Below are positions 16,517 to 23,227 of a stretch of 64,000 bases of DNA, one piece after another. The notes under the pieces are model-generated. The model ran no database searches. It was not told where the DNA came from and saw nothing but the letters and a program-made list of their open reading frames with translations. A program made the position numbers and the translations under genes. The first letter of the stretch is position 1. Every line of letters starts with the position of its first letter. The stretch is from an uncultured Clostridia bacterium (lineage in GTDB: Bacteria > Bacillota > Clostridia > Oscillospirales > Acutalibacteraceae): NCBI GenBank assembly GCA_944384985.1, contig CALWVM010000001.1, positions 214,717 through 278,716 on the forward strand. The letters are read 5' to 3'.

Positions 16517-16650
16517 GGTACGCATTCCTCCTAACCGAATTTTTTTACGAAAAGCAGCGGTGGCATATCCTGCGCGTATACGGCGCGCATCCCCCAAAAC
16601 CAAGGCTTTTTGCACGTAAAATACCGCAATATAGCATATCAAACATATTT

Positions 16651-16679
16651 ATTATACTCTCTTTCGACAGGCGTTGCAA
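16651..16679 (-). promoter_or_regulatory. Promoter for the PHP phosphoesterase operon
   Basis: On the minus strand TTGCAA (16679-16674) and TATAAT (16656-16651) are separated by 17 bp, about 130 nt upstream of the chosen start. Confidence 0.7.
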
Positions 16680-16807
16680 GCAGTTTTTACCGCCCGACGC
16701 GGAAAACGGCAAAACCCGGGAGTCCACTCACCTTATGCCCCGATTTTGCAGGTTTTATGCGGAGAACGGAAAAATTCGGAAAAAACGCGGCGCCGGTGAA
16801 AAAAACA

Positions 16808-16836
16808 TTGACAAGCCGCGCGGCGGTTGGTATAAT
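16808..16836 (+). promoter_or_regulatory. Consensus SigA promoter for tRNA-Thr
   Basis: TTGACA and TATAAT match consensus exactly with a 17-bp spacer; transcription would begin about 35 bp before the tRNA. Confidence 0.88.
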
Positions 16837-16877
16837 AATATCCGCCGCACGCAGACCGAATGTGCGGCGGCAGATAA

Positions 16878-16953
16878 GCTGCTATGGCTCAGGTGGTAGA
16901 GCACGTCCTTGGTAAGGACGAGGTCACCAGTTCGAATCTGGTTAGCAGCTCCA
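16878..16953 (+). tRNA. tRNA-Thr (anticodon GGT)
   Basis: The cloverleaf is complete. The acceptor GCTGCTA pairs with TAGCAGC, the D arm is GCTC/GAGC, the anticodon stem CGTCC/GGACG has loop TTGGTAA giving anticodon GGT (threonine, ACC/ACT codons), and the T stem ACCAG/CTGGT has a TTCGAAT loop. CCA is encoded at 16951-16953. The last 48 bases recur at 20077-20124 with one mismatch, marking this tRNA as the integration site of the phage-like element downstream. Confidence 0.96.
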
Positions 16954-16956
16954 CGG

Positions 16957-17006
16957 AAAACCCGCAGAATCCTTGATACAGAAAGGTTTCTGCGGGTTTT
17001 TCTTTG
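16957..17006 (+). terminator. Terminator after tRNA-Thr (element-derived)
   Basis: AAAACCCGCAGAA pairs with TTCTGCGGGTTTT and is followed by TCTTTG. It lies inside the element; the original tRNA terminator is probably the one at 20147-20182 beyond the right att copy. Confidence 0.75.
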
Positions 17007-17138
17007 TCTTGAAAACGCAAAAGTAAAAAGACACAAGCGTTAAAAACGTCGAAAAACTGCGTGCAACTTTTTCGGTTGCTAACACGGTTGCTAACAATTT
17101 TCAAAGCTTTTTACAGCGAAAACAGGCGGAGAAAAGGG

Positions 17139-17450
17139 CTATTCTTGGATCTTTTCAAGCTCTTTGCGCAGATCCTCCACGGAAAATCGTTCGTAGTAGT
17201 TGACCGTTGTGGCGTAGTCCTCGTGCCCCATAAGGGCTTGGAGGATTTCGAGCTTGATGTCTGCGAGCGATGCGAGGGAAGCAAAGGTATGTCTTGTGCA
17301 ATACGGCGTGAGCCGCGGCGGGTGGGCTTTGGAAAAGGCGGTCTCGCCCAGCGGCAGCGATAAAATACCAAGCTCCAGCAAAAGCGGATAAAACTGCCGC
17401 GCACGAAAGTTTTTCACGTCCGGCTTTCCGCCGTTCTGGTTGGTAAGCAA
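17139..17450 (-). pseudogene. Tyrosine integrase, C-terminal fragment
   Basis: About 105 residues remain. They include the catalytic RHTFAS box (Y-C-T-R-H-T-F), the helix IKLEILQALMGHEDYATTVNYY with the conserved H and catalytic Tyr, and the end LRKELEKIQE. The arm-binding and N-terminal catalytic regions, including the first Arg, are missing: upstream of about 17450 the frame runs into sequence that is the complement of the phage head gene. Its position against the tRNA end is the usual one for an integrase. Confidence 0.85.
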
Positions 17451-17483
17451 GTCTCGGACGACCTGCAAACGCGCATCCCGGAG

Positions 17484-18386
17484 ATGGAACGGGTAAGCGC
17501 GATCCGCACCGCGCGCACGGCGGTGACAGGTGCGGAAAACGCAGGCAGGCTCGACGGGCTTTTGAAAGCGCGGGACAGAGGAATTGACGTGCAAAAAGAG
17601 TGGGTCGCCACGATGGACGGCCGCACAAGGCATTCGCACCGCACGGTGGACGGCGAAATCGTGGATCAGGACAAGAAGTTCTCGAACGGGCTTCGCTATC
17701 CGGGCGACCCGGCAGGCCCGGGACGGGAGGTATACAACTGCCGCTGCACGATGATCGGCGCGCTGAAAGGCGTCCGCGAAGCGGAACCGACCATGCGCCG
17801 CGTCCGCAACCCGGAAACAGGGGAATATGAGCTGATCCCGGATATGAGCTATACGGAGTGGGAAGCGAGAAAACGATCTGAAAAGATTCTCCAAAACGCG
17901 AAGGATACATACGGTACGGGTTTGACAATGAGCGCCAGCGATGGTATATTGAACGAAAAGGATGTGTATGCACTCAATCAGTACAAGAGCTCGCGTATCG
18001 CTTTTAAGTTGAATGCTATGCTTCGTGGGGAAGATAAATTAACGGACGAATACAGAGAGATCGCCCGAAACATTGATACAGCCTTAACAAAATTGCCAAA
18101 ATATGAGGGAGCGGTGTATCGTTCTCTTAGAAGCGATTATATGACCAATTTGGAAGCCTTTTGGGATGAGTATATCCCTGGGGCAATCGTAAATGAGGAA
18201 TCCTTTACCTCTACAAGTACAGAAGTGTATGATGAAGCAATGGATGTTCAGATGATAATTCAGAGCAAAAACGGAAGAGACATGCGGAAGCTTAACTCAC
18301 TGGAAAATGAAATCTTATTTAGACGAGGAACTATGTTTTACGTTCTGAAACGGGAGGGAAACACGTTATGGCTGGAGGAAATTTAA
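17484..18386 (+). CDS. Phage minor head protein C-terminus fused to ADP-ribosyltransferase
   Basis: The first about 95 residues match the C-terminal part of SPP1 gp7/Mu F-type head morphogenesis proteins: IRTARTAVTGAENAGR, KEWVATMDGRTRHSHR, YPGDPAGPG and NCRC. After a linker, residues 150-300 form an R-S-E class ADP-ribosyltransferase: YRSLR near 212, SFTSTST near 240, and ENEILFRRGT near 275 giving the E-x-E pair. Such fusions are injected or packaged toxins in some phages. The head gene is 5'-truncated: its frame is open back to about 17455, where the integrase fragment ends, and ATG 17484 has GGAG-like sequence before it. Whether this remnant is expressed is unknown; the ART half looks intact. 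It overlaps the next gene by 19 nt. Confidence 0.8.
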   Translation: MERVSAIRTARTAVTGAENAGRLDGLLKARDRGIDVQKEWVATMDGRTRHSHRTVDGEIVDQDKKFSNGLRYPGDPAGPGREVYNCRCTMIGALKGVREAEPTMRRVRNPETGEYELIPDMSYTEWEARKRSEKILQNAKDTYGTGLTMSASDGILNEKDVYALNQYKSSRIAFKLNAMLRGEDKLTDEYREIARNIDTALTKLPKYEGAVYRSLRSDYMTNLEAFWDEYIPGAIVNEESFTSTSTEVYDEAMDVQMIIQSKNGRDMRKLNSLENEILFRRGTMFYVLKREGNTLWLEEI

Positions 18387-18658
18387 CGGCAGATGAGTTT
18401 TGGAAGCTGCCGCCTGAAGAGCGTTGGAAGAGGTGTGGAGAACTGTCGGAGCATGAGGCGTTTGTAATGCGCCTTACTGATCCGGGCAACGCCAAAAAAC
18501 GCGTGTACATTCCATGCAATGATTGTGTGCACAGGATCGAGAAAAAGCTTGCGTGCAAAGCGCATCCAAACGGGATGACACAAGAGGATATACGGGCGGT
18601 TATCGACGACCATAACTATGACTGCGGAAATGGATACAAGTTTGAGAAAAGAAAATGA
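18368..18658 (+). CDS. Small Cys-containing protein coupled to the ADP-ribosyltransferase
   Basis: The 96-aa protein starts inside the end of the ADP-ribosyltransferase gene, with GGGA upstream. It is hydrophilic, with PCNDCVHRIEKKLACKAHP and a later YDCGNGYKFEK, so four cysteines could bind a metal. The tight overlap is typical of a toxin with its antidote, or of a phage accessory protein. No family is recognised and the antidote idea is inference only. Confidence 0.6.
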   Translation: MAGGNLTADEFWKLPPEERWKRCGELSEHEAFVMRLTDPGNAKKRVYIPCNDCVHRIEKKLACKAHPNGMTQEDIRAVIDDHNYDCGNGYKFEKRK

Positions 18659-18801
18659 ACGCACATTTTGAAGGTCATGCGGGTGAGATCCTATCTAAAT
18701 ACGGAGCCCAAAGTGAAAAGGAAGCATTTGCAGAGGCACTCAGTGATGTTTCGGGCAACAGACTGTCCGAAGAAATAAAGAGAATTGCGAAAGGATGGTA
18801 G
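18655..18801 (+). CDS. 48-aa phage-element protein fragment
   Basis: ATG 18655 overlaps the previous stop by ATGA, and TAG is at 18799-18801. The N-terminus MNAHFEGHAGEIL is almost identical to that of the gp10-like gene at 18968 (MNAQFEGHADEIL). The rest, SEKEAFAEALSDVSGNRLSEEIKRIAKGW, resembles the tail end of phage head-associated proteins. It looks like a chimaeric remnant but is a clean, coupled reading frame. Confidence 0.5.
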   Translation: MNAHFEGHAGEILSKYGAQSEKEAFAEALSDVSGNRLSEEIKRIAKGW

Positions 18802-18971
18802 TTGTGGTCAAAGCGAGTAAAGAGGTTTTTTCAATCGGGAAACTTGAGTATGATAAAAACACAGGGGAACCGATTTTCCCGCCCGGTACAACAGAAAAGC
18901 AAAAACGGGCGTACTACAAATGGCGGGAAGATATAGAAAAGTATTGTTATCGGGTTGAAATCATCGAGTGA
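18795..18971 (+). CDS. 58-aa protein of the phage-like element
   Basis: ATG 18795 lies inside the end of the preceding frame with GCGAAAGG upstream; the stop TGA at 18969-18971 overlaps the next GTG. The protein MVVVVKASKEVFSIGKLEYD... is charged and tyrosine-rich (KRAYYKWREDIEKYCYRVE) with no recognised family. Overlapping ends on both sides fit a compact phage gene string. Confidence 0.5.
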   Translation: MVVVVKASKEVFSIGKLEYDKNTGEPIFPPGTTEKQKRAYYKWREDIEKYCYRVEIIE

Positions 18972-19372
18972 ACGCACAATTTGAAGGTCATGCGGATGAG
19001 ATATTGTCCGCCATGCACGAAGCAGTTGAACTTGCGTTGACAAGAGTCGGCATACAAGCCGAAGGATACGCAAAAAAGCTTGCACCTGAGGATACAGAGC
19101 GGCTACGCAACAGTATCGCGTGGAAGCTGGATACAAGGGCGCAGGAGGTCTACATCGGGACAAATATGGAACACAATTTATCGAAAAGTGAGATAGAAGA
19201 ATTAAAGGCAATCGCTTCAAAGGCTGTTCCGTATTCAGAAAACGACCCGATTTTAGGCGAGTATGACGGTGAGTTGGATAGTGACAGGGTGGCGGCAAGT
19301 TTCGCAAAAAGAATTTTAGATGAATATTACGCGGAGCAGAGACAAGGAGAAGCGGAAAATGGCAAAAGATGA
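18968..19372 (+). CDS. HK97 gp10-like head-tail protein, altered C-terminus
   Basis: The 134-aa product starts at GTG 18968. ALTRVGIQAEGYAKKLAPEDTERLRNSI and EVYIGTN match the HK97 gp10/head-tail joining family core. After that the usual E-Y-A...E-x-G-T segment is absent and is replaced by NLSKSEIEELKAIASKAV and an acidic stretch, so the C-terminus appears recombined. The first 35 nt are duplicated from 18655 (three differences). Confidence 0.65.
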   Translation: MNAQFEGHADEILSAMHEAVELALTRVGIQAEGYAKKLAPEDTERLRNSIAWKLDTRAQEVYIGTNMEHNLSKSEIEELKAIASKAVPYSENDPILGEYDGELDSDRVAASFAKRILDEYYAEQRQGEAENGKR

Positions 19373-19544
19373 TTTCCACGTAGTCGTGTATCAGCTTTTC
19401 GCGTACCTGTATACCTGTCTGAAGCGCGGGGAAGACCCTGACCCGAAGCGGCTTTGTGCGGACAGCAACTTTTTCAAGGCGAACGGGCAGACGCTGAACG
19501 CCAGATATTGGGCATATATCGTGTATAACATACACATGCATTAG
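19359..19544 (+). CDS. YjcQ-like phage protein, truncated
   Basis: The 61-aa product, MAKDDFHVVVYQLFAYLYTC, matches the N-terminal half of YjcQ-family phage proteins and ends early at YIVYNIHMH, where the family normally continues with a winged-helix-like half. AAGGAG lies about 10 nt before ATG 19359, and the gene overlaps the preceding one by 14 nt. Its early end supports deletion of the element's distal part. Confidence 0.65.
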   Translation: MAKDDFHVVVYQLFAYLYTCLKRGEDPDPKRLCADSNFFKANGQTLNARYWAYIVYNIHMH

Positions 19545-19583
19545 ACCTCCCGCCGCGGGATGCGTCCATGCATGGGGCTTTTT

Positions 19584-19865
19584 TTATTTGAGCGAAGCAA
19601 CAGCTTCTTCTTTCTCTTCTTTGCCGGGTTTGTGGTAATTGCCGAATTCATCGGGCGTCTGCATGTCCCGCAGTGCGTTCAAATCGATTTGCAGCACTGC
19701 CGCGATCCGCATGGCGGTGCCCAGTGTAGGCTGCGCCGCGCCGATAAGATAATATTGGTATATCCTGTCGGAGATTTCCACACGCGTTGCAAACTGTTCA
19801 ATCGTCAAGCCAAGCGCTCTCCGCCGTTGTTCCGCAAGGCGTATAAATTCAATTTCGATCACCAT
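19584..19865 (-). CDS. XRE-family helix-turn-helix regulator of the element
   Basis: The 93-aa Cro/CI-type protein has helices AEQRRRALGLTIEQFATRVEI and a recognition region ISDRIYQYYLIGAAQPTLGTAMRIAAVL, then an acidic-lysine tail. AGGAAGGAAG precedes ATG 19865. A TATAAA-like -10 and a palindrome AGTGC-N7-GCACT (19905-19921) lie just upstream on the same strand and could be its operator. It probably once controlled the element's integration or lytic genes. Confidence 0.85.
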   Translation of the reverse strand: MVIEIEFIRLAEQRRRALGLTIEQFATRVEISDRIYQYYLIGAAQPTLGTAMRIAAVLQIDLNALRDMQTPDEFGNYHKPGKEEKEEAVASLK

Positions 19866-20076
19866 AAAAATCTTCCTTCCTAATCATTATGAAAGGAATT
19901 TTATAGTGCCAAAACAGCACTTTCCTACGAAACACCTTGCAGATTGGTAAAAATAACGTATTTTTTTGCAGAAATAACACGAAAAATCGGAAGTAGGTAA
20001 ATTGTTACCTTGTTTCGGTTGCTAACACATTGCTAACAACATACCTTTATTCCGCGCTATATCAACAAACTTTAAC

Positions 20077-20124
20077 TCCTTGGTAAGGACGAGGTCACCC
20101 GTTCGAATCTGGTTAGCAGCTCCA
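20077..20124 (+). repeat. Right attachment site (copy of tRNA-Thr 3' end)
   Basis: 48 bp from TCCTTGGTAAGG to TAGCAGCTCCA repeat 16906-16953 with a single A-to-C change in the T stem (ACCCG). The rest of a tRNA is absent, so this is the attachment-site scar. Confidence 0.92.
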
Positions 20125-20146
20125 GCGGCAGGCTGCCGCAGACAGA

Positions 20147-20182
20147 CGCGCACCTCACAATGTGGGGTGCGTTTGCTTTTTG
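20147..20182 (+). terminator. Terminator beyond the right att site
   Basis: CGCACCTCA pairs with TGGGGTGCG, followed by TTTGCTTTTT. It was probably the original tRNA-Thr terminator before insertion. Confidence 0.7.
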
Positions 20183-20474
20183 CCCGCGCTGCGGCGGCGC
20201 TTCCCGCACTTTTCGGCGCACGAGCCGTGCGCGGGGCTTCTTCTTTTGCTGCCGGGGCAGGGATACTATATAGAATAGAGCGCCCGCACGGCATATTTCT
20301 CTGCTTTCCCGATCAACGGTCTGTTGCACAAAAGCGCAGATGCAGCAGAATTTTCGCATGAGAAGCGGGAAAAATCGATGTCTTCCAAAAGAAAAGAAAA
20401 TCACCTTTGGATCCGGTCTGTTTTTTTGCGCTAAAAATTCGGCCAAAAATTTATAAAAATCTGTGTTTTTTCGG

Positions 20475-20503
20475 TTGACTTTTACAAACGACATTGATAT
20501 AAT
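20475..20503 (+). promoter_or_regulatory. SigA promoter for the secreted protein gene
   Basis: TTGACT (20475) and TATAAT (20498) with a 17-bp spacer; the start codon is about 60 bp downstream. Confidence 0.85.
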
Positions 20504-20562
20504 AGCAAGCGTAACATGGTGAATTACCCTAATCTTTTGTATGAGAAAGGATTTGGACAGAC

Positions 20563-21246
20563 ATGAAAAAGCTTTCGGCTTGCCTTTTGGCTTTGGTTAT
20601 GATGGCGGCTTTGTGCGTACCCTCCTTTGCGGGGAACGCGGTCAACGCGCTGCCGGATGCGAACGCGAAGGAAATCGGCGACGCGGTTGTTACATATGTG
20701 ACGGCCAACGGCGCGACCGTCTTTGCGGATGACGCACAGCGCGGGCAAATGGTGACCGCCGTTGTGCGCGGCCTGTCGATCGCGAATTACAGCAACGAGG
20801 TTGCCAACGCGACTTCTATTGCGCTTGCCGTGGAAGCGCTGCAGGCGGATTATCCGGATGACCTGACGGCGGACGTTGCCGCGACGCTGCAAACGGAACT
20901 GCTGACTGCGATCCAGAACGCGTATGCTGCAAGACCGGGTGTGAGCACGTTTGACCCGAGCGAGGTTGGGGACAATATCGCAGACGGCTTCTCTGACAGC
21001 GACCTTTCCGGCCTGTTCGACTCCCTGCGCAATGCGGTCAGCGATCTCGGCGACCGTCTGGAGGGCGTGTTCCGTCAGAGCGGCGGCGGCAGCTCGAGCA
21101 CCGGTGGGGATGACACCACGCCGACCGAGTCCACGACCTTTGCAGGCGAACCGGCGACCGGCGACACCGCGATCTATGCCATTGCCGGCGTAGCGGCGGC
21201 TTCTGCGATCGCGCTTGTGCTGACCCGCAAAAAGAAGAGCAAATAA
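20563..21246 (+). CDS. Secreted protein with probable cell-wall sorting signal
   Basis: The 227-aa protein has a signal peptide, MKKLSACLLALVMMAALCVPSFAG, an Ala-rich helical domain (about residues 25-150), a Gly/Ser/Thr linker, and a C-terminal PATGD (about residue 197) followed by a hydrophobic segment and KKKSK. This order (P-x-T-G, membrane segment, positive tail) is that of sortase substrates, although the first residue is E rather than L or N. It is monocistronic, with its own promoter and terminator. The helical domain is not recognised. Confidence 0.8.
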   Translation: MKKLSACLLALVMMAALCVPSFAGNAVNALPDANAKEIGDAVVTYVTANGATVFADDAQRGQMVTAVVRGLSIANYSNEVANATSIALAVEALQADYPDDLTADVAATLQTELLTAIQNAYAARPGVSTFDPSEVGDNIADGFSDSDLSGLFDSLRNAVSDLGDRLEGVFRQSGGGSSSTGGDDTTPTESTTFAGEPATGDTAIYAIAGVAAASAIALVLTRKKKSK

Positions 21247-21266
21247 AGCGGACAACGTGTCCAAGT

Positions 21267-21298
21267 AAAACGCACCCCGATGCGGGGTGCGTTTTTTG
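21267..21298 (+). terminator. Strong intrinsic terminator
   Basis: CGCACCCC/GGGGTGCG stem around GATGC, followed by TTTTTTG. Confidence 0.93.
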
Positions 21299-21503
21299 TT
21301 GCCCTTTGTGCCGGCAGCCGGGGCACGTTTTTTTGTGCCGATGTTTACGGCCTTTTACCCGTTCCGAGCATCGAGAGTCCGGCTTTACGGGCTGGAATAT
21401 TTGATGTTGGCGACCCGGCAGAAGCCGGAAACGCGAAGCCGCAAGCCAGCCAAGGCTTTACACGCCAATATGATTCCGGCGGCGCGACAATGTCAGCATC
21501 CTT

Positions 21504-21767
21504 TTAAACCAGCAGAATCGCTGTCACAACAGCGCCCGCGCACGCCGCTCCCACCGCGCCAAGGACGCGCAAAAGGATCTCCCGCACACGCTTACGCCGT
21601 GTCCGCGGCAGGTGGTCCGCTCCGGCGAGCGAATCCTCGGCAGCACGGCGCAGCGTCTGTTCGCTTGTAAACGCATATTCCGGCTTCACAAAGAAAAACG
21701 CCCGCTCAAAATACGGGGAGCCGGGATCCCGAATTTCCAAAACCTGCCGATTGATGCCTTTGACCAT
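21504..21767 (-). CDS. Small conserved hypothetical with C-terminal membrane segment
   Basis: The 87-aa protein starts MVKGINRQVLEIRDPGSPYFERAFFFVKPEY, a pattern I associate with small uncharacterised proteins in Ruminococcaceae relatives. A basic patch (RTRRKRVREILLRV) precedes a C-terminal membrane helix (GAVGAACAGAVVTAILLV). The start chosen is ATG 21767; the frame continues upstream without a ribosome site. It is transcribed alone, opposite to the flanking genes. No function is known to me. Confidence 0.65.
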   Translation of the reverse strand: MVKGINRQVLEIRDPGSPYFERAFFFVKPEYAFTSEQTLRRAAEDSLAGADHLPRTRRKRVREILLRVLGAVGAACAGAVVTAILLV

Positions 21768-22587
21768 AGCTGCGCCCCCGCGTCCAAAAATTCGGGTGCG
21801 CGTTTTCGCGAACCCGGATTTTAGTATGGAACACGGCGCTGGAAATATGCGGCGCAAACAGCGAAAAAAGTGCAGAAGTCCGGCTTGTTTTTACGCGAAA
21901 TCTGTCAAGATGGAAAAATAGACAAAGTTGTATATTTGGAAAATTATACGGACAGTATATTTTTAAAATGTTTAAAAATGTTCAAAACCATGTTCAAAAT
22001 GTTAAAAAGTAGCCCAAAAAGCGCGTGTACAAGCATAAAAGACGAGGTTTTGAACAATGTTTATAAACTTTGTGAAAATAATGGCAAACTACTCTTTGTT
22101 GCGATGTCTTTACAAAATATACAGCCCGGAGTGCTTTGTAGTCAGAAATTAAGATTTTTTCTTGTGCATTTTGCCATTGTGAAAACTCCCCAGTTTCTGT
22201 GAAATTTTTTGTGGGAAACGTGCCGCGTCCGCACAGAAAAAGGGTATGCGGCGCGTAATGCCGAAGACGTATCTGGGTGTACTCGAGACGGCGCGTGCCT
22301 GGGCGGGACAAATGTAGGGGGAGCGATGGCAAGGCGCGGTCGCGCAGAGCGGGCAGGTCGGGCAGGGTGTGCAGAGCGGGCAGGGCGTGCGTCAGGTGGT
22401 GTGCGCCGTGCGGGATGTGCACCAAGCAGGGTGCGTTTTAGGCGCGCATATCGGTCGGTGTGTATCGGATGCGCATTAACAGACGTCGCGCGGCGCAGAC
22501 GAGGCGAATACGCGGCTGCTGTCCGGCAAAAAGCGGGAAAGAAAAAGCTACGAATTATTAACTATATATTAAACATTGAAAAGTATA

Positions 22588-22616
22588 TTGCATTATATGG
22601 TAGCTTGTGTTATAAT
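22588..22616 (+). promoter_or_regulatory. Promoter for the PadR operon
   Basis: TTGCAT (22588) and TATAAT (22611), 17 bp apart, about 295 bp before the padR-like start, so the transcript has a long leader. Confidence 0.7.
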
Positions 22617-22622
22617 TTAGCC

Positions 22623-22905
22623 GTCCGAAAGAGAAACCGCAAGGCGGCTGCGCGTTGGCAAGCGGGTAAAATGCGTTCGGCGCAGAACGACGAGCGCCGC
22701 CACAGCTGATCCGGTGCGCTGCGGCGAGCGCAGACGGCTTACCGTCCGCCGCCCTTTTGCCGTGCCGCCCTTCGACCGCAGAAAACCTGCAATCGGGCTG
22801 TAGTTAGTCCCGGCTTGAGATGGTGGAAAGGACCACCGCCGGGGCGTGTGGCGGCAGGCGGTTTCGGCTTTCAAATTTGGCGGTGCGTGCCGCCGGAAAG
22901 GAGCG
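22623..22905 (+). promoter_or_regulatory. Structured 5' leader of the PadR operon
   Basis: Successive hairpins are visible: GGCGC/GCGCC (22679-22698), GCGCT/AGCGC (22716-22731), GACGG/CCGTC (22733-22746), a composite stem CCCGGC/GCCGGG enclosing GGTGG/CCACC (22809-22843), and GGCGGCA/TGCCGCC (22850-22894). The last ends directly before the ribosome site GGAAAGGAG. I recognise no Rfam class. It could be a cis-regulatory RNA or a separate small RNA. Confidence 0.5.
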
Positions 22906-22909
22906 CGTT

Positions 22910-23227
22910 ATGAACACACAATTCAAAAAAGGTGTGCTGGAGCTTTGTGTGCTGTCCCTCTTAAAGCAGGGCGACAAGTACGGCTATGAGCTTGCGGACA
23001 CGGTCGGGCGGGAGATCGACATTTCGGAAGGCTCGATCTATCCGCTGCTCAAACGGCTTCGCGCCGAAGGCTATTTTGAAGTCTATCTGCGGGAATCCCC
23101 GTCGGGCCCGGCGCGTAAGTATTACCGTCTTACACAAAAGGGCGCGGATATGCAGGCGCATTTAGAAGGGGAATGGAAAGAATTCACCAAAAGCGTTTCT
23201 ACAATATTAGGAGGTGAGCCGCAATGA
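22910..23227 (+). CDS. PadR-family transcriptional regulator
   Basis: The 105-aa winged-helix protein begins MNTQFKKGVLELCVLSLL, with the wing helix QGDKYGYELADTV and recognition region SEGSIYPLLKRLRAEGYFE, then the strand pair ESPSGPARKYYRLTQKG. It is a compact PadR without the extra C-terminal helix bundle. AAAGGAG lies 7 nt before ATG 22910. It is coupled by ATGA to a DUF1700 gene, the usual partner. These PadR proteins typically repress their own envelope-related operon in response to an effector. Confidence 0.93.
   Translation: MNTQFKKGVLELCVLSLLKQGDKYGYELADTVGREIDISEGSIYPLLKRLRAEGYFEVYLRESPSGPARKYYRLTQKGADMQAHLEGEWKEFTKSVSTILGGEPQ

Larger units (their letters stand above)
16517..16877. 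other. Divergent intergenic region between PHP gene and tRNA-Thr
   Basis: It holds the minus-strand promoter of the PHP gene (16651-16679) and the plus-strand tRNA promoter (16808-16836). I see no gene in the rest. Confidence 0.6.
16906..20124. mobile_element. Degraded phage-type integrative element in tRNA-Thr
   Basis: A 48-bp repeat, the 3' half of tRNA-Thr, bounds 3.2 kb of DNA (16906-16953 and 20077-20124, one mismatch). Inside are the C-terminal part of a tyrosine integrase next to the left end, phage head-type genes pointing the other way, and an XRE regulator near the right end. The integrase lacks its N-terminal two thirds and abuts a 5'-truncated head gene, so a large deletion has removed the element's middle. 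It should be immobile without help. Confidence 0.88.
19866..20562. other. Element right end and intergenic region
   Basis: It contains the putative operator of the XRE gene (19905-19921), AT-rich sequence, the right att copy (20077-20124), a terminator (20147-20182) and the promoter of the secreted protein (20475-20503). I see no gene. Confidence 0.6.
21768..22909. other. Gene-poor 1.1 kb region with AT-rich and G-rich blocks
   Basis: 21890-22210 is AT-rich with imperfect repeats of AAATGTTYAAAA (21962-22010). 22250-22450 is strongly G-rich on this strand, with GCAGAGCGGGCAGG twice. 22588-22616 is a promoter and 22620-22905 a stem-loop-rich leader. I find no convincing protein gene in it. 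Confidence 0.6.

Noticed and set aside
17139-17894. Reading the integrase as a 251-aa gene from 17894
   Set aside because: Residues upstream of about 17450 are the complement of the phage head gene, so only the C-terminal fragment is real.
20077-20124. A second tRNA-Thr gene
   Set aside because: Only the 3' half is present, with no acceptor 5' strand or D arm; it is an attachment-site copy.
21870-22202. 110-aa plus-strand frame in the AT-rich block
   Set aside because: No ribosome site, low-complexity hydrophobic/Lys composition and no recognisable domain; it follows from low GC.
22209-22709. 166-aa Arg/Gly-rich plus-strand frame and the opposing minus frame at 21994-22425
   Set aside because: Composition follows the G-rich repeats; no start signal, and the frame crosses a promoter.
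22620-22905. T-box or RNase P RNA as identity of the PadR leader
   Set aside because: The T-box antiterminator sequence and the RNase P core GAGGAAAGTC are not present; only generic stems are seen.
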